Notes: a model not told the origin generated them from the sequence alone. Shown: positions 38,585 to 51,077, numbered from the stretch's first letter. The stretch is DNA of 64,000 bases from Cryphonectria parasitica EP155 (GCF_011745365.1 NW_024468909.1:3596001-3660000), one strand, 5' to 3'. Made by a program: numbers and translations.

Positions 38585-40136
38585 GATGGCGAAGGAGGGG
38601 GAAAATACAGAGAGCAGAGGACATAGGGCATGGCCCTAAACGGTGTTACAGAGGGAACGGAGTACGGAGGGGGGATCATACCAAAAAAGAGAGCAGGACG
38701 GCCGCGAGACATTGCGCCGGGCCAGGGAGGAGAATGATCCTGCAATTTTACGTGGTGCATTTGCTTCACTACAGGCACCAGCAGCAGCCACAAAGATATC
38801 GGACAAGACTCTTAGGCGCACTGAGAAAGGCGAGGGCCATGTTGGAACATGTGAGCCCGGTGACCAGAAATCTGGGAAGATAGGTTGCGTAAGATGGGCA
38901 ATTAGGAGTCCCAGCATAGAGATCACCTGAATAACAACAGGCCATAGCATCGAGAACTGGTTCGAACCGGATGAGAAAATCACTTGAGTTGGCATTTGCG
39001 CAGTAGCCTCTGTAGGGATTTCCCTCAGATATGGTGTCTTGGCCGTGCATTGACCCCAGGATGGTAGTATGTTAGTCCTATAGAGCTGGAGCGCCATATG
39101 GCTTTTGGGCTTGTCACGGAACATCACATCGCACTACGCCATTCGAATGGGGGTTGTATTTGCATACTGGGTATGTACTGTTCATACTCTGCTGAATGTT
39201 CACTCTGGTTATGAATAGCACAGCAAACCTCTTCACACCTTGAGACACTCAATTGGCAATGATACCTTCAATGGAACTACTGCTTGGGGTGAATGCACAC
39301 TTGCTAAGATTTTGAAAGAGCCGACAACATTGCCGGTGTGACCCACAGCCATGGTACTCTGTGTAGCATTGGTGTGCGTGGTCCCATCTGGAGTCTTAAA
39401 GCACTCGGGTTTATTGTGCTTTTTCGGCTTGATGGTGAGATGGCGCAACCTATCCTTGTCCTCCATCTTCTGGCCTGGACTTTTTCTCCTGGAGTGGTCA
39501 CTGGATATCGCCATTGCATGGGAGCGTGCAGGCAGAGAATGTGTTGTATTTATGCTTCATACATGAGTGAGCTGGGCTGAGTGTGGCTGGCAGAGACGCA
39601 TGAATCCGTTCTTGGGATTTTGCTTCTCCCACCTATAGTATGGTTCATATTGCAGAGGATCAACCAATTTATGTAGTGTTCCACAAGCTCACTGTATTAT
39701 CGCGGCTTGCTTGTGTGCAAGCACTAGCAGCAGCCCCTTGCCCAGCCGAGACCCTGGTCTTAATTCACCCCACCTTTGGACTGCTAGATTGACCCCACTA
39801 GAGGAGCAGTCATGGTCGTCGCTGTGCTTGGCCCTTCTTCGTCCCTTGGGCATCAGCCCTGTCGTCACTTTCTTCTGCTCCATCTAGCACTCCCCCTCCC
39901 CTTCCCCCTCCCGCCCTCTCCGTTTATACTGTCTTACTGTTCTACCATTTGAGATATCTCCCTCTCCATAAAATAAGGTCAGCTCTAATTATACCCTGCC
40001 CCGGATCTGTCTACCCTGCCTGCACCTGCTGTAGGTAATCTCCACGCGGGATCGTGCACCGCGATATTCGGGCCGACCTCGAGCAGAATCATACTGTAAC
40101 CTCTCTTCCCTTGTGTTCCTCGGCTTCGGAGCCAAC
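38585..40136. other. Intergenic stretch between bS6m and DCN1
   Basis: 1.55 kb, no recognised gene. The last 250 bp are pyrimidine-rich, fitting a DCN1 leader. Short overlapping ORFs on both strands have no domain. Confidence 0.6.
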
Positions 40137-40538
40137 ATGCCTCCCCTCACCACCATCCAGAAGGCCATGGTGCAGAGGTTCATGTCTGCCACTGGAGCCA
40201 ATGAGAAGACAGCCCAGAGGGTAGGTTTCTCTCTTCTCCTGTTTGCATTGTTGCAACCGTACCCTCTCGTCTCCATGGCATGGTGCTGTCCCCTCGACGT
40301 CTGCATATCTAATCAGACCTTGTGCGCCTGCTTTCCGGGACCTGTATCTAACATCTCCCCCCACAAACAGTTTCTCAGAAACGCCAACTACAGGTTGGAT
40401 ATTGCGGCAGATACGTAAGTGTATCTTGTTGGCCACCCTCGACCTCTAAAAAAAAACACCATACTCGCCCTGCCTCTCTGCCCTCTTCGTGTCGTGCCGG
40501 ACTCTGCCGAAGCAGCATCTCGAGCTTCCTGGACCTTC

Positions 40539-40570
<32 letters not shown>

Positions 40571-42002
40571 ATCTGTATTTCTATCGAACTATCGTATCGA
40601 ACGGAAGGAAGTTGGGACGACAGCCTAAACATCCAGAAATAAACTGTGGTGGTGGGTTACAACAACAGCAGTAGCAGCAGCAACAATCAGAAAGTACAAA
40701 GGACCATAAGGCTGAAGTGGGCGTTTGTATTAAGGATATAGGAAGTGTTGTGTTGTGCTGCTGGTGCGCCTGGGTTGGACTCTCAACAAAACTTGGGCTG
40801 CGACCGCAAAGTAGTTGCTGGGGGAGAGGGGCCAGGGCCAAGCTGCACCTGCCAGGCCAACGACTTCCCAACTCTCTCCTCCCAAAGGTCATCTACCACC
40901 AGTGCTCCTGCAGCCATGCTCAAGAAGCTAGTCCACAAGCTGAAGAGAGGGGCCAAGTCCAACTCGGGTCAACCTGCCAACACCCCGAGTGCTTCCCAAT
41001 CCGAATCACACACCCCGTCAGTGCCCTTATCATCACCATTTACCTCCTCTCCAGCCCAAGCAATGGCCAGGCAAAAGAGGAGACGTGACGATCAAGGCGG
41101 TCGTGACACCTCTCGGTATGAGAAAGACTGGATTGCCAAAACACCACAACCCGTAACACCCCCACCACCCACGCGAGTCCCGCTACCGTTCTCCAGGAAG
41201 CTCGTATCCAGGATGCTGAACCTCCCTCTCCGTCCGAAGCAAGATACACCGTTACGAGGCCTTCTTTTGTCTTTTCTTTTCATTTGAGCATCACCCACTG
41301 ACTATGGTTGCGTATAGGTATCTGAGCTCTGGAAGCGTCGACAATACTCGTGTCTCTGCCATCGAGAAGGCCTACGACGATCTTGTTGACCCGGCCCGTG
41401 GCGATACTCGCGATGTCCTGTCCACTGAGACCACTCTCGAGTACCTGCAGCAGAACCTCGGCGTTGATGTCGAGAACGCCGAGATGTTCGTCGCCATGGA
41501 GTTGGTCCAGGCCCCCGCCATGGGCGAGATCACCCGCCAGGGCTTTGTCGACGGCTGGAAGGCCACCGACCTGACCACCTTCACCAAGACCTCCCAAAAG
41601 AAGTACGTCCGTGACCTCGTCGCCAGGCTGTCCTCCGACCGACTCTACTTCCGCAAAGTCTACCGTCACGCCTTCATAGCCGGCAAGGAGGCCTCGCAGA
41701 AATCCCTGGCACTCGATTATGCAAAAATCTACTGGGGCATCCTCTTCTCGCCACCGGGCCGGCCCTGGAAGTCTGCCTCTCGCGACTGGTCTGCGCTCTG
41801 GGCCGAGTTCATCGAGGACAAGTTTACGCACTCCGTCAGCAAGGACATGTGGAACATGACCCTCGAGTTCGCTAATAAGACCATGGAGGACGAGGCCCTT
41901 TTGTTCTACAACCCAGAAGACTCCTGGCCTGGTGTCATTGATGATTTCGTCGCCTGGTACCGCAAGAAGTACCCCCAGGAGGACAAGATGGACGAGGACT
42001 AG
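40137..42002 (+). CDS. dcn1: DCN1, cullin neddylation ligase
   Basis: Three exons: 40137-40220, 40371-40414, 41318-42002; 270 aa. Exons 1-2 encode the UBA-like domain (MPPLTTIQKAMVQRF ... RNANYRLDIAADTY). Exon 3 encodes the potentiating-neddylation (PONY) domain: AIEKAYDDLVD, MFVAMELVQAPAMGEITRQGFVDGW, a central DYAKIYWGILF helix, and the C-terminal NPEDSWPGVIDDFVAWYRKK that contributes the acidic cullin-binding patch. Dcn1 works as a scaffold E3 that docks Ubc12-Nedd8 onto cullins and so activates SCF-type ubiquitin ligases. Intron 2 is 903 bp, several times longer than any other intron here, and contains an ORF (separate entry). An in-frame ATG lies at 41304, inside the intron end, and would give a form lacking the UBA domain if transcription began within the intron. 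Confidence 0.95.
40541..40570 (+). repeat. (CTGC)7 tetranucleotide run in DCN1 intron 2
   Basis: Seven tandem CTGC units about 125 bp into the long DCN1 intron. Confidence 0.9.
40916..41287 (+). CDS. Unrecognised basic ORF nested in DCN1 intron 2
   Basis: A 123-codon ORF with its own ATG (MLKKLVHKLKRGAKSNSGQP...), open for another 57 codons upstream. The start resembles an amphipathic basic helix; the rest is Ser/Pro-rich with basic clusters (ARQKRRRDDQ) and SRKLVSRMLNLPLRPK. The composition is more protein-like than the other unassigned ORFs, but there is no known domain. It could be an alternative first exon or upstream ORF of a second DCN1 transcript, a nested gene, or chance coding potential. 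Confidence 0.28.
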   Translation: MLKKLVHKLKRGAKSNSGQPANTPSASQSESHTPSVPLSSPFTSSPAQAMARQKRRRDDQGGRDTSRYEKDWIAKTPQPVTPPPPTRVPLPFSRKLVSRMLNLPLRPKQDTPLRGLLLSFLFI

Positions 42003-43032
42003 CCATTCCGCCGGTTCGGGGAATCGCACGGTTTGGTATGCCTAATGTGGAAGAGACATGAGAGTCAGGCAGTGCAGTCTGAGTGTTGGAGGAACTGGGG
42101 TGAGGGCTTTCGGAGATGGGATCTTCAGAGGGCCCTTGAAGGAAATCACTGGTGGAGAAAGTCGAGATGAGCAGTCAGGGAAGGGCCAACCACCTGTGCT
42201 TCAGCGATGGCGCAATAAGGATATTTAGAAAGGCTGCCAGTTTCTCGAACACTCGTGGATCTTTGTCGTTGTCTCCCGTCACTTGTCCTTTTAAAAAAAG
42301 GGAAAGAGCAGTACCCAAGGACGATGACTGAATGCACAATGGCCATGCATGCCACTCATTTCAGAAAGTGGCTTTGTTTGACCTCTTTGGTATGCCACAC
42401 CTCGTTATGTTCAGTGACCACTGTCTGTAACAAGTCAGAGTTCATTCCACATTACTTGAGTATCTAAGTCATTGCTCAGCGACAGCTCAACACTGTCATG
42501 TGGCAACCTCGATGCTGCTCTATGTTGCCGAGGGAGAGGCTGTGAGGATGCAGCGATGATGGTTAAATTCAACGAGAAAAGGAGAAAAATAAATGTTATT
42601 CGATGAGAGATGTGGTAATTGGGTTGGGGGTATACACAAAATGAACTCTGGGATCGCAACTTTCGCTCCACCCTCGCCTTGACACAACGATGAGGGCTTC
42701 AATGACCCTCCTTCTTCTTTTCCTGGCCCCTCCCCCAAACAACAAGCTGCCGGTATGAGCAATCAGGGTATAGTCACATGCACCCCATGGAAAAATACAG
42801 ACTGAAGAAAAGAAAAGGCAAACTTAAACACTGCGGCAGGGGTTCTTTATCCAATCAATCTTGATACAATCGCAGCCGTCGTCTATTCGTCTTGCTTTGC
42901 CCTGCCTGTACCTGCCCAAAAGGGCCACCAGTGATTATCTATAGTTTGGTGAACGCAATGTGTTATCTCATGGCACCACACACGCTTACACATCGCCCGT
43001 CTCACCATAGACACCAAGAGGCAACGAGTGCC
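42003..43032. other. Spacer between convergent DCN1 and MVP1
   Basis: About 1 kb holding two 3' UTRs. No gene or repeat recognised. Confidence 0.6.
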
Positions 43033-45921
43033 TTAGTCGCCCAGGGGCATGCCCTCGAGCTCGTCCATGAGCCGGCGCCAGTTGTCCGCCAGCATCTCCG
43101 AGTACTTGACGCGCTCCTGCGCCCAGTCCTGGTTCCAGTGCGAGACGTGGTACTGCGTCGACTGGAAGATGATGAGCTCGTCGCGGATGCACTCCTTGAC
43201 GAAGACGGAGCGGTTGTGCTGGTTGACGATCGACTCTTTGTCCTACCGTGACGCCCAAGTCAGTACTCAACTTGCGTAATGGGACTTCGAGCAATAGGGT
43301 GATAGGAAGGCATTGAAGGATTTGACGTACCTTGATGATGGCCTCCACGACCTTCTCGATCTCTCCCGGCTTGACCATCCCCTCGGGCTTGCCTCTGAGA
43401 TTCGCCAACTTGGTCTCATTGCTCTGAATCCGCTTTTCCAGATAGGGGATGTTGTCCCGATCCAGCCGCTCCCGGCGGTCAAAAAGATCGCGCAGACTCA
43501 CAAGCGCGTCACGCTGCCTCTTGAGATCCTCAAGCACGCCCTCATCCCAAGCACGCGCCTCGTCTTCCATCAGTGTCTGACTGGTGCGCAGGTGCTTGCT
43601 CATGGCGACCAGGCCATCATTGAGCAGCGGCACCTCATTCGTGTCGGTCGCGTATGTGTCTGCTGTGGTCTCTGTCAGAGAGGTCAAGCTCATGGCGATC
43701 CGTGCGTGGTCAGCGGCGACGCCCTCGTTGCGCTTGACAAGCCGGTCCATGACGCTGCACACATTAATGTAGAGCTCAGCACTGCGGCGCACACCGGCGC
43801 GGGTTTGAATAAACAGATCTTCGAGCTGAGGCGATAGAGAGTCCTCGAGTCCTGGTGGCAAGGCACGCCCTGCAAACTCATCCTGTACAGAGAGGTTGGC
43901 CTGCTTGCGCCAGACAGAGAGCTCGGTAGGCACTGTGAGGAACATAATGACCAGTTGCTCCTGACTCAGGATCGGATGGCGGACGAGGGCGTTCAAGAAC
44001 CTGGCGAGGCCCCGGCGACGCTTCTCAATGAAGGCCCCGTCATTCGATAGGTGGTTACCATTGACTGGACGACGGAATCAGCATATAGAGACCCAGTGGG
44101 GCGAGTAGAGTGTGGACATACCGGCCACCCGTTTTGGCGGCAAGAGTGGCAATATCCTGAAAGGATACCTCTTGTGCAAGCAGTCCAACAGCCACACAAA
44201 GTCACTGTATCTTCTGATGACCTTGCTGCCCCTCCTGATACTAGCAACCTCATAATTGTGGTGCTGGAACATAAACATGCCCTCCTTCTCGGGCATCAAC
44301 GACACGATGATATTCTCCTCGAGCGCACTCCCCGTCCTGCCACTGCCTATCGTTCTGCTCGTGGGGCCAGGCCGTGGCTCGCCGGGATCCCTACCGCCAT
44401 TACTCCCTCCTGGCGGACCGAATGGACTGGCGCCCACATCAGGGTTGCCTACAGCACCGCCGAAGAACTCGCTTCCCCAAGCACCGCTAGGCGATTGAGC
44501 GGGGCCGAACGAGCTCTGCCGCGTCGGCTCAGGAGCTGAGTCATTGGCCGTGCTCGCGACAGCCGTTGTGAAGGTGGACGTCGTCCGTGAGGGTGGCGCG
44601 ATAGGACTACCGCGGGCTCCATTGCCGTTACCATTGCCGTTGTTGTTGCCGTTGGTGTCTGCGATGTTGGTCTCGTCGGGCGGCGCTTCACCATTCACTG
44701 GTTTAGGAGGTCCGGCGCTATGTTTGTGGTTTTTATGGACATCTGGAGTGTTCCAGGGGTCATCTTGGTAATCCATCGAGGGCTTTCGAAAGGTCGTCGT
44801 GGGTGTCCTGGATGTCGAAGATGTGCTATCCTTGGCCGGTGGAGTTACGGGTCGCTGCGGCAGCTTCGCGCCGAGTTCGCTGGTTCCAGCAAAGACTTGT
44901 TCTGTGGAAGGCTGGTCTGTAATACCAGGAAGTCTGATCTGTGGCAGGTCTGTATCTCCAGATTTTAGGTACGGTCAGCTAACTGATCGATGAGTTTCTT
45001 TTGGTTTGTAAAAAGAGAGAGACAGGGGGAAAACAAGAAGAAAAAAGCGCCAAATAAACATAAAGCTCTCGTGTATAGAGAATTGGGCGTTGATAGTAGG
45101 GTGTGAGAGCAGGAAAACAAGAACATGGATCGACCTGAGTCCCGCCCCACAGCAGCTCTATTGGGCCTCGACAGGCGGATGGTGTCTCTAGACCATTTGC
45201 CAACACAGCGCCGAGGCTGATCCGCCTCCACTGCTGAGGTGGTTGCCGCTCTTGGGGGGAAGGGGGGGGGGGGTTCAGAGATAAGATAAAGGGCATGCAT
45301 GTCCGTCCTCGATGGGCAGTGCGACTGCGGAACATGCGAGTGACTGCGCATGCAGGATATGGGATGGCATTGGCTTGGCTTGGCCGTATGCATAAGTTTG
45401 ATGTAGAAGACACCAAGGACAGACTCACTTCTTCGTCTCTCGTCAACGCTGTCCAGGCTGACGGTCTCTCCCTCCTGGGCGAGCCCAACCAGCGCCAGCA
45501 GCACATTGAACTCGTTCCGGCCCAGCGCAACCTCGCCACCGGCTGGCGCGATGATGCTCATAATCTTGGCCTGCGCATCAGCGTCCAGTGCCGCAGCAGC
45601 CAGCACGCGCGACACGCCAGCAGACGAGACATTGGCGCCGCCACCGCCGTCCCGGACCACCGTGTCAAACGTCTCAATGTAGCTGTCGGGGGCGTCGGCG
45701 GCGGAGAGGAGGTTCCGGAGTAGGTCGGCCCGCGATTTCTGCTTGCGCGGGGTGGGCATGTCCCAGGGTGAGGCGTCGTCCTGGAAGAGGGAGTTTGAGG
45801 CAGACTGGGTCTGGGAGGCGGTCATGGAATCTTCCTCGTCAAAGAGCGAGGCCCGCGACCGGGCGAAGGATGAGTGCATCGACGGCGACTCGTCCGGCGG
45901 CGACGTGCCAAAGAGGGACAT
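43033..45921 (-). CDS. mvp1: Sorting nexin Mvp1 (PX-BAR, SNX8-like)
   Basis: Four exons on the minus strand: 45921-45429, 44955-44122, 44064-43331, 43242-43033; 756 aa. The start MSLFGTSPPDE is the usual fungal Mvp1 N terminus. Residues about 78-152 (YIETFDTVVRDGG ... SRVLAAAALDADAQAKIMSII ... LGRNEFNVLLALVGLAQEG) have the pattern of an EH-like domain. A long Asn/Gly/Pro/Ser-rich linker follows. The PX domain is at about 378-500, with the phosphoinositide-binding RRYSDF motif at 412-417, and the rest is the BAR-type helical region (SVMDRLVKRNEGVAADHARIA ... LEKRIQSNETKL ... WNQDWAQERVKYSEMLADNW). Mvp1 binds PI3P on endosomes, tubulates membrane and recycles cargo independently of retromer. 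Intron 1 is 473 bp and carries a G12 run on the plus strand. Confidence 0.95.
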
Positions 45922-46828
45922 ATTGCTCTTGCTCGAAGGAGGGATTCGCCTGAGCTTCTTGAACAGGGCAAGCCGATACGTGATTCGAGGAGTTATCTTC
46001 GAGGTGTTTCGACGGTCGTTCCTGTGGCTTTGAGTCGGGTGGAGTAGATAAAACGTAACCGATTCGGAGCGTGGGGAAGATGATGATGCGACCAAACACG
46101 GAGGCGAGGCAACAGCAATGGCGGTGCAAAAGTAAATGACACGTGCAAACGAACAAGACAGGGGATATCAAAAAGCTGACAAGTATGCAGAAAAAGGGTA
46201 TTCAAGTGTCTCAAACGCAGAGGTAACCCTCGGAAAATAGTGTGTTGAGTAAGGGCTATGCTGAAGGAGTGTATTGTAAACCGAGCATGGCGTTGTGCGG
46301 TGACAGTGCAAGCTGCTGCTGCGGAGTGCTCCTGCAGCTCTGACCTACAACACATGCAGGGGGAAGCTTTGCGCTGCAAGCGGATCTCCCGTCCAATGGG
46401 AACCCCAAGCGCTAGCTAGGCCTAGGCGATCCAACGCACTATTGTCAGCGCAGGATGACCTGGCCTCGCGCTCGCCACTTCAACATCCCGCCCGAATAGA
46501 ACTGTATACCCTCCTGCTTAGTATGGAGAATGAGTGACACAAAACTGTGCAAACATGGGTTGAAACAATTGCTTGTGATAGCTCTCGTAGCTTTAGCACG
46601 GCCACGTAAGGGTTATCAATCTTGGGAGGAGAGAAACAAGATGATACCCAGTCGAAGCTATATACCCAGCGTCTCACGCTGTGTTTGAACATTTACCAAG
46701 TTGGACATGTGCAAATCTTAGTGCATGCATATCTTGAAAATGTGCCCTGAAGTTATACAATTGACATGTCATTTGAGATGTACAACAGACCTCTTCATGT
46801 ATAAATATATATCCTGATTTTACTGACT
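45922..46828. other. Spacer between uL15m 3' end and MVP1 start
   Basis: Holds the MVP1 leader and promoter (minus strand) and the uL15m 3' flank. Its right part is AT-rich (about 46.7-46.82 kb). No gene recognised. Confidence 0.6.
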
Positions 46829-47903
46829 CTACCGAAGCTGGAATAGCTTCTTGTCGCTCTGCTCCACCTCCTTGACCTTTGCAACCTTCTTCTTGATCGT
46901 CTTGCTGGGCACCCGGAAGAACAAACTAGGCGACTCGCCTGGCTTCAGCTGGTGGCTCAGATATCCCCTGTGCGCCGGGTCACGATAGTACTCAATGTGC
47001 CAACGGCCCACAGGGTCAGGCAGCCGGTACAGGTACGGCCCCTGCCTTAGCTTCTCCAGCGCCGGCTCGACAAACTCCTTGCCCACGGGCAGCGGCTCGC
47101 TTGTGCTGACGCTCTTGCCACTTATCAGGTTCCGGATCGCCTCCTTGGTGTAATATCGTGTGACGATCTTGCCGCCGGCCGACTCAATCGCCTGAATTGC
47201 CTTGGCGGACGCCCGCGACACGATGATGTCGATCGGCTGCTTCATGATCGGGGTGCCTTCCGCCGGCTTGTCGTATCGCCCGTGCGCGAGTAGCTTGATT
47301 CCGTCCGGTATACGCCCGATCAGATTGCAAGCAATGAGCTCCTTGGGCGTGATTGGCTTGGTCGGGTCGATGCGGCCGGCGTCGATCCATGCTTGCAGGC
47401 GTGTGAGGTTGATGTGGGCGATGTTCTCCTTGCCGCTGTGTAAGGGGGCACACACACCAGAGGTCAGCAAGGTGGCTCTCCATGTGCACGCAGGGCATAG
47501 CAGATTGCTGGAAAACACAACGAGGAAAGGAGGGAGAGGAAAAAACCTACTGGTTCACGAAACCCATCCGTCCATGCTTGAAGATCAACGGTGTCTGTCC
47601 ACCCTGGAACCAGGGCTTGACCTTTCCGTGTTGGCCCTGACCCTTGTGACCACGACCAGATGTTTTTCCATATCCGGACGACGCACCACGGCCTTTTCTG
47701 ATCCTCTTGTTGTAAGCGCCCCGGTTGTCACGCAGGTCGCTCAGGATCGAGGCGTGTCGTGCTTGCGACAGCGTCTGCCGTGGTGGATTTTGTATGGACA
47801 GGGCGGCAAACAGAGACGCAAGGGGCGCCGTCGTCAGCCTTGGTCTCTCAATTGATGTTCTGCAGCATCTTATGATGTGCGACGTTGGTATCCTAGGCGG
47901 CAT
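46829..47903 (-). CDS. mrpl10: Mitochondrial large-subunit ribosomal protein uL15m (MrpL10)
   Basis: Two exons on the minus strand, 47903-47551 and 47435-46829; 319 aa. The first about 48 residues are Arg/Ser/Thr-rich without acidic residues apart from one Glu, as expected for a mitochondrial presequence. Then come [43 protein letters not shown] and the [15 protein letters not shown] core typical of L15. I took the ATG at 47903 (MPPRIPTSH); the frame is open for 56 more codons with an earlier ATG at 48071, which would hide the presequence and is less likely. The second exon carries SGGKIV-like L15 core ([22 protein letters not shown]) and a fungal C-terminal extension ending in a lysine-rich segment. 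Confidence 0.92.
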
Positions 47904-48377
47904 GGTCGATGGTGGGGTGGGTGGTTTTGGAAGTCGGCGGACTGAGGCTTGCTTGTTCGTCAGACGTTGGAGCTCATGAATTTTGAGCCTCTGAACCCGC
48001 GATTTGCCTGCCGCTAATTTTACAGTACGTATCTTATCGGAACCCGCCAAACCTTCCCACCCCCGGACCACGGACCACGGACCACGGAAAGTCAGCCCAA
48101 GTCGATAGACAATTTGTTTTCTGCGACAATATTTTATTTATCAACTTTGACACACGATGGATATCATGTAGGACGTAGTTACGGAGATCATCAATACCCT
48201 CGCTTGGAAAAGGCAACTTTCATTAGAATAATGTCGTCAATTTAACAATCTATACTCGTAGCTTCCAGTCACGAGAATTGCCTATTCCTTTTTTCACCTC
48301 CGAAGCAAGCAAGACCGGTCCCATGCCATTAAGCCGAGTAAAGAACAAATCCTCAAAAGCAGAACAGCGCAGCGCGT
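47904..48377. other. Promoter of uL15m and 3' flank of eIF3c
   Basis: 474 bp. Contains three tandem GGACCAC units at 48065-48085 (separate entry). No ORF of note beyond the in-frame extension of uL15m. Confidence 0.6.
48065..48085. repeat. Three tandem GGACCAC units
   Basis: Head-to-tail 7-bp units (GTGGTCC on the coding strand) about 160-180 bp upstream of the uL15m start codon, a position compatible with a promoter element. Confidence 0.85.
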
Positions 48378-51077
48378 TCAGCCACGCACAGCAGCTCCGA
48401 GAGCACCGCCCGTGAACTGCGTACCACCAGTCTGCCGGGGTCCCGTGCCACCTGTTCTTGGTCCGCCGCGGCCACCCCTCGCACCACCACGACCTCCACG
48501 GCCGCCTCCTCTCGTCGACCTCTCGAAAGCATTCGATGAGCCTTGTGTCCGCTGTTCGAGAGTCCTCTCATTTGTCTCGATGAGGTTGCTGGCCTTGTCT
48601 GACAGGGCCATCGCGAGACTCTGCAGCCGGCTGAGCTCGACGCCCTTGCGGAAGATGACGGTCTTGGTGACCTGGTCGAGCGCTGCCGCCAGCTCCTCGT
48701 GGCTGATCATCTTGCTCACGATCGCCGAAGTCTTCCTTGGCTCGAGCTCAAACATGTTGCTCAGGGTCTCGATGGCCAGGGTGTCGTAGAAAGGTGCATA
48801 TGTGAACAGATACGTCCGGAGACCCTCCTCCTGGATCTGCTTCGCGAGCATGGTCTTGATGTCATCCGTGTTCGGCATCAGCTCCCAGATCTTGATGGCG
48901 TGGATGAACTCGGTCGCCTTCTTCCACTCGCCGGCAGCCAGGGCCTTGGACGCCTGCATGACGTGATCTCTCGTATTCTCAGGAGGCCCGGTAAAGATCT
49001 GTCGCTCGTGGTACTCCAACATGCGGCGGTATGTCTTGCTAATGACTCGCTTCTTGATGTCGGGAGACGAGCCAATGTGGGCCAGCAAAGGGATTTCCAG
49101 GAGCATGCTGCAGGTCAGGTACACACACTCCAGGAGCTCGAGGTTGATATGCATGTGGAAGGGCAGCTGTCGCTGTCTCTCAAGGCGCTCCTGCTCTGGC
49201 GAGACCTGGCTGTAGCGCTGGATCATGACACCCTGCGCGAGGAGCTCCTTTTGTCGGCCACTGCCACAGATCTCCTGGAGGGTGTTCTGGGCGTCATACA
49301 CGAGGCCCTTGCGGAAAGCACAGAGACCAACCTGCACCAGTGTCCGATTGTACAATATCTGTGATGCGACGTTGAAGCTGGCGATGTTCTCCTGCAGGTG
49401 GGACATGAGCATCAGGTCACGAGCCTTGTAGTAATTGTCGTGAAGTGCGAGGAAGTAGATGTGGCACAGCATGGCACGGGCACGGTGGTAGCCCTCGCCG
49501 TTGGCGAAGAGGTAGTTGCTCAGGATGTTGACGAGCTCTGGGGTTTCGACACTGGTGGCACGAGGTGTAATAGCCGAGTCCACATCAGAAGGCACCGTCT
49601 TCCAGGAGTTCTCCTCCAGGGTTTTCACCACTTGGGAAGGCTGCGAAATGGTTAGAGCAAACTTCGCAAGTTATGAAGCAGACAGTACTGACCTTGAAAT
49701 AGATGTGCTCCAGACGACGGCTGATGATGCGGTTGATGCTGTCCTGCTCAATCTCCAGGGTCTGGTCCTTTCGCAACATCTCGTAATAGAGTTGTGATTT
49801 GAAGACGAGGTTGTAAAGCGAGGTCTCGTCGGTCAGGCGTTCAATATACTCCGAAGTGTGAGGATCGATGTTTTGAAGAGACCGTGTCAGCTCATCATCA
49901 AGGCGCTCGATGTAAGAGACCACGCTTCCAGGGACCTTGATGTACTTCTGGCCCTCTTGCAGCGCTGGGGGTGAGTCATCATTCTCCCACTCCTCGGCGT
50001 TCTCAATGACGATATAGTCGCGGTGGTCGTTCAAGGTGCTCAGGAGGAGGCCGATTTCCTTCTCGGCCGCCTTCCATTGCTCCACAGGCATTGACGTGGT
50101 CGCACCGGAGCCAAGATCGAAACGGGTGGAGACAAGGGTGAGTAGGACGCGAATTCGTTGATAGGGCGTGTTCGATATCTCGTTCAGCTTCTCCATAACG
50201 CGGATTTGCTCCAGCCTGTCCGTGTTCTTCTTACCTCTGGACTCCATTATCGTCCGGAGGTGCTTGAAAATACTCTCTGGCGTGTATTGGAGAACCTTTC
50301 CGCCGCGTCCCACCTCGGTGAACTCGTCACCGCCAATATCGGCGGTGCTGTCGTCGAACGTGTCCCTGATGCGAACCTTCTTGGGCTTGACCTCTTCCTC
50401 CTCGGGCTCGGAATCAAACATGTACACATCTTTGTCCTCACGGTACTCCTCAATCTGAGGCTGGTATTCCTTGTTTGTCTTCTTGATCTTTTGCTTGACG
50501 GCGTTGAGACCCTGCGCGTTCAGCTTGTTCATCTTCTTGGTGCTGACTTTCTGCTTGGCGATCGTCTCGTTCATGAAGTCCTCAAGATCGGCAATACATT
50601 TGATATAAGCCTTGGGGGCCTTAGCAGCCACCCGCAGCTTCTCAGCCTGGCGGTTAAGCTTGTCGAACTCTGCAGCGAGTCAGCATCACGGGAGGGACGG
50701 CAGATCAAAGTGTCCATTTACTTACCGCTCGAGATGATGTTCCAGTCGTTGATCTTCTCGGCGTTGGTGATCAGGGTGATGGTAGCATCAAGCTCATCGT
50801 GTCGCTTGTCCTTGGCGGACTTGACCTTGGCGGTCTGCTCGGTGTCGCTTTCTTCGCTCTCAGACCAACCCTCCAAGAAACGCGAAGCACCCTGCTTCTT
50901 GCCTGCATCGCTGTCGCTGGAATCGGAGTCGGACTCATCCTCCTCCTCTTCCTCCTCAGACTCTTCCTCATCAGACTGCTCCTCCTGTTCTTCCTCCTCC
51001 TCTCCAGAGTACAGCTCCTCCTCGTCAGAGCTGCTCTCAGAGGAGCTGTCGTCGCCGCTGCGGAAGAATCGAGACAT
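48378..51077 (-). CDS. nip1: Translation initiation factor eIF3 subunit c (Nip1)
   Basis: Three exons on the minus strand: 51077-50726, 50669-49693, 49640-48378; 863 aa, the usual length. It begins [25 protein letters not shown] and continues with a very acidic, Ser-rich segment to about residue 60, which in yeast binds eIF1 and eIF5. The N-terminal core ([15 protein letters not shown] ... [15 protein letters not shown]) is a family signature. The helical region leads to the PCI module near the C terminus ([28 protein letters not shown]). The end is an RGG-type tail ([18 protein letters not shown]), probably RNA-binding. eIF3c is a core eIF3 subunit bridging the 40S ribosome and initiation factors. 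It is divergent from PRP8 with about 1.1 kb between the start codons. Confidence 0.98.

Noticed and set aside
38958..38975. GGTTCGAACC palindrome resembling a B box
   Set aside because: No matching arms on either strand.
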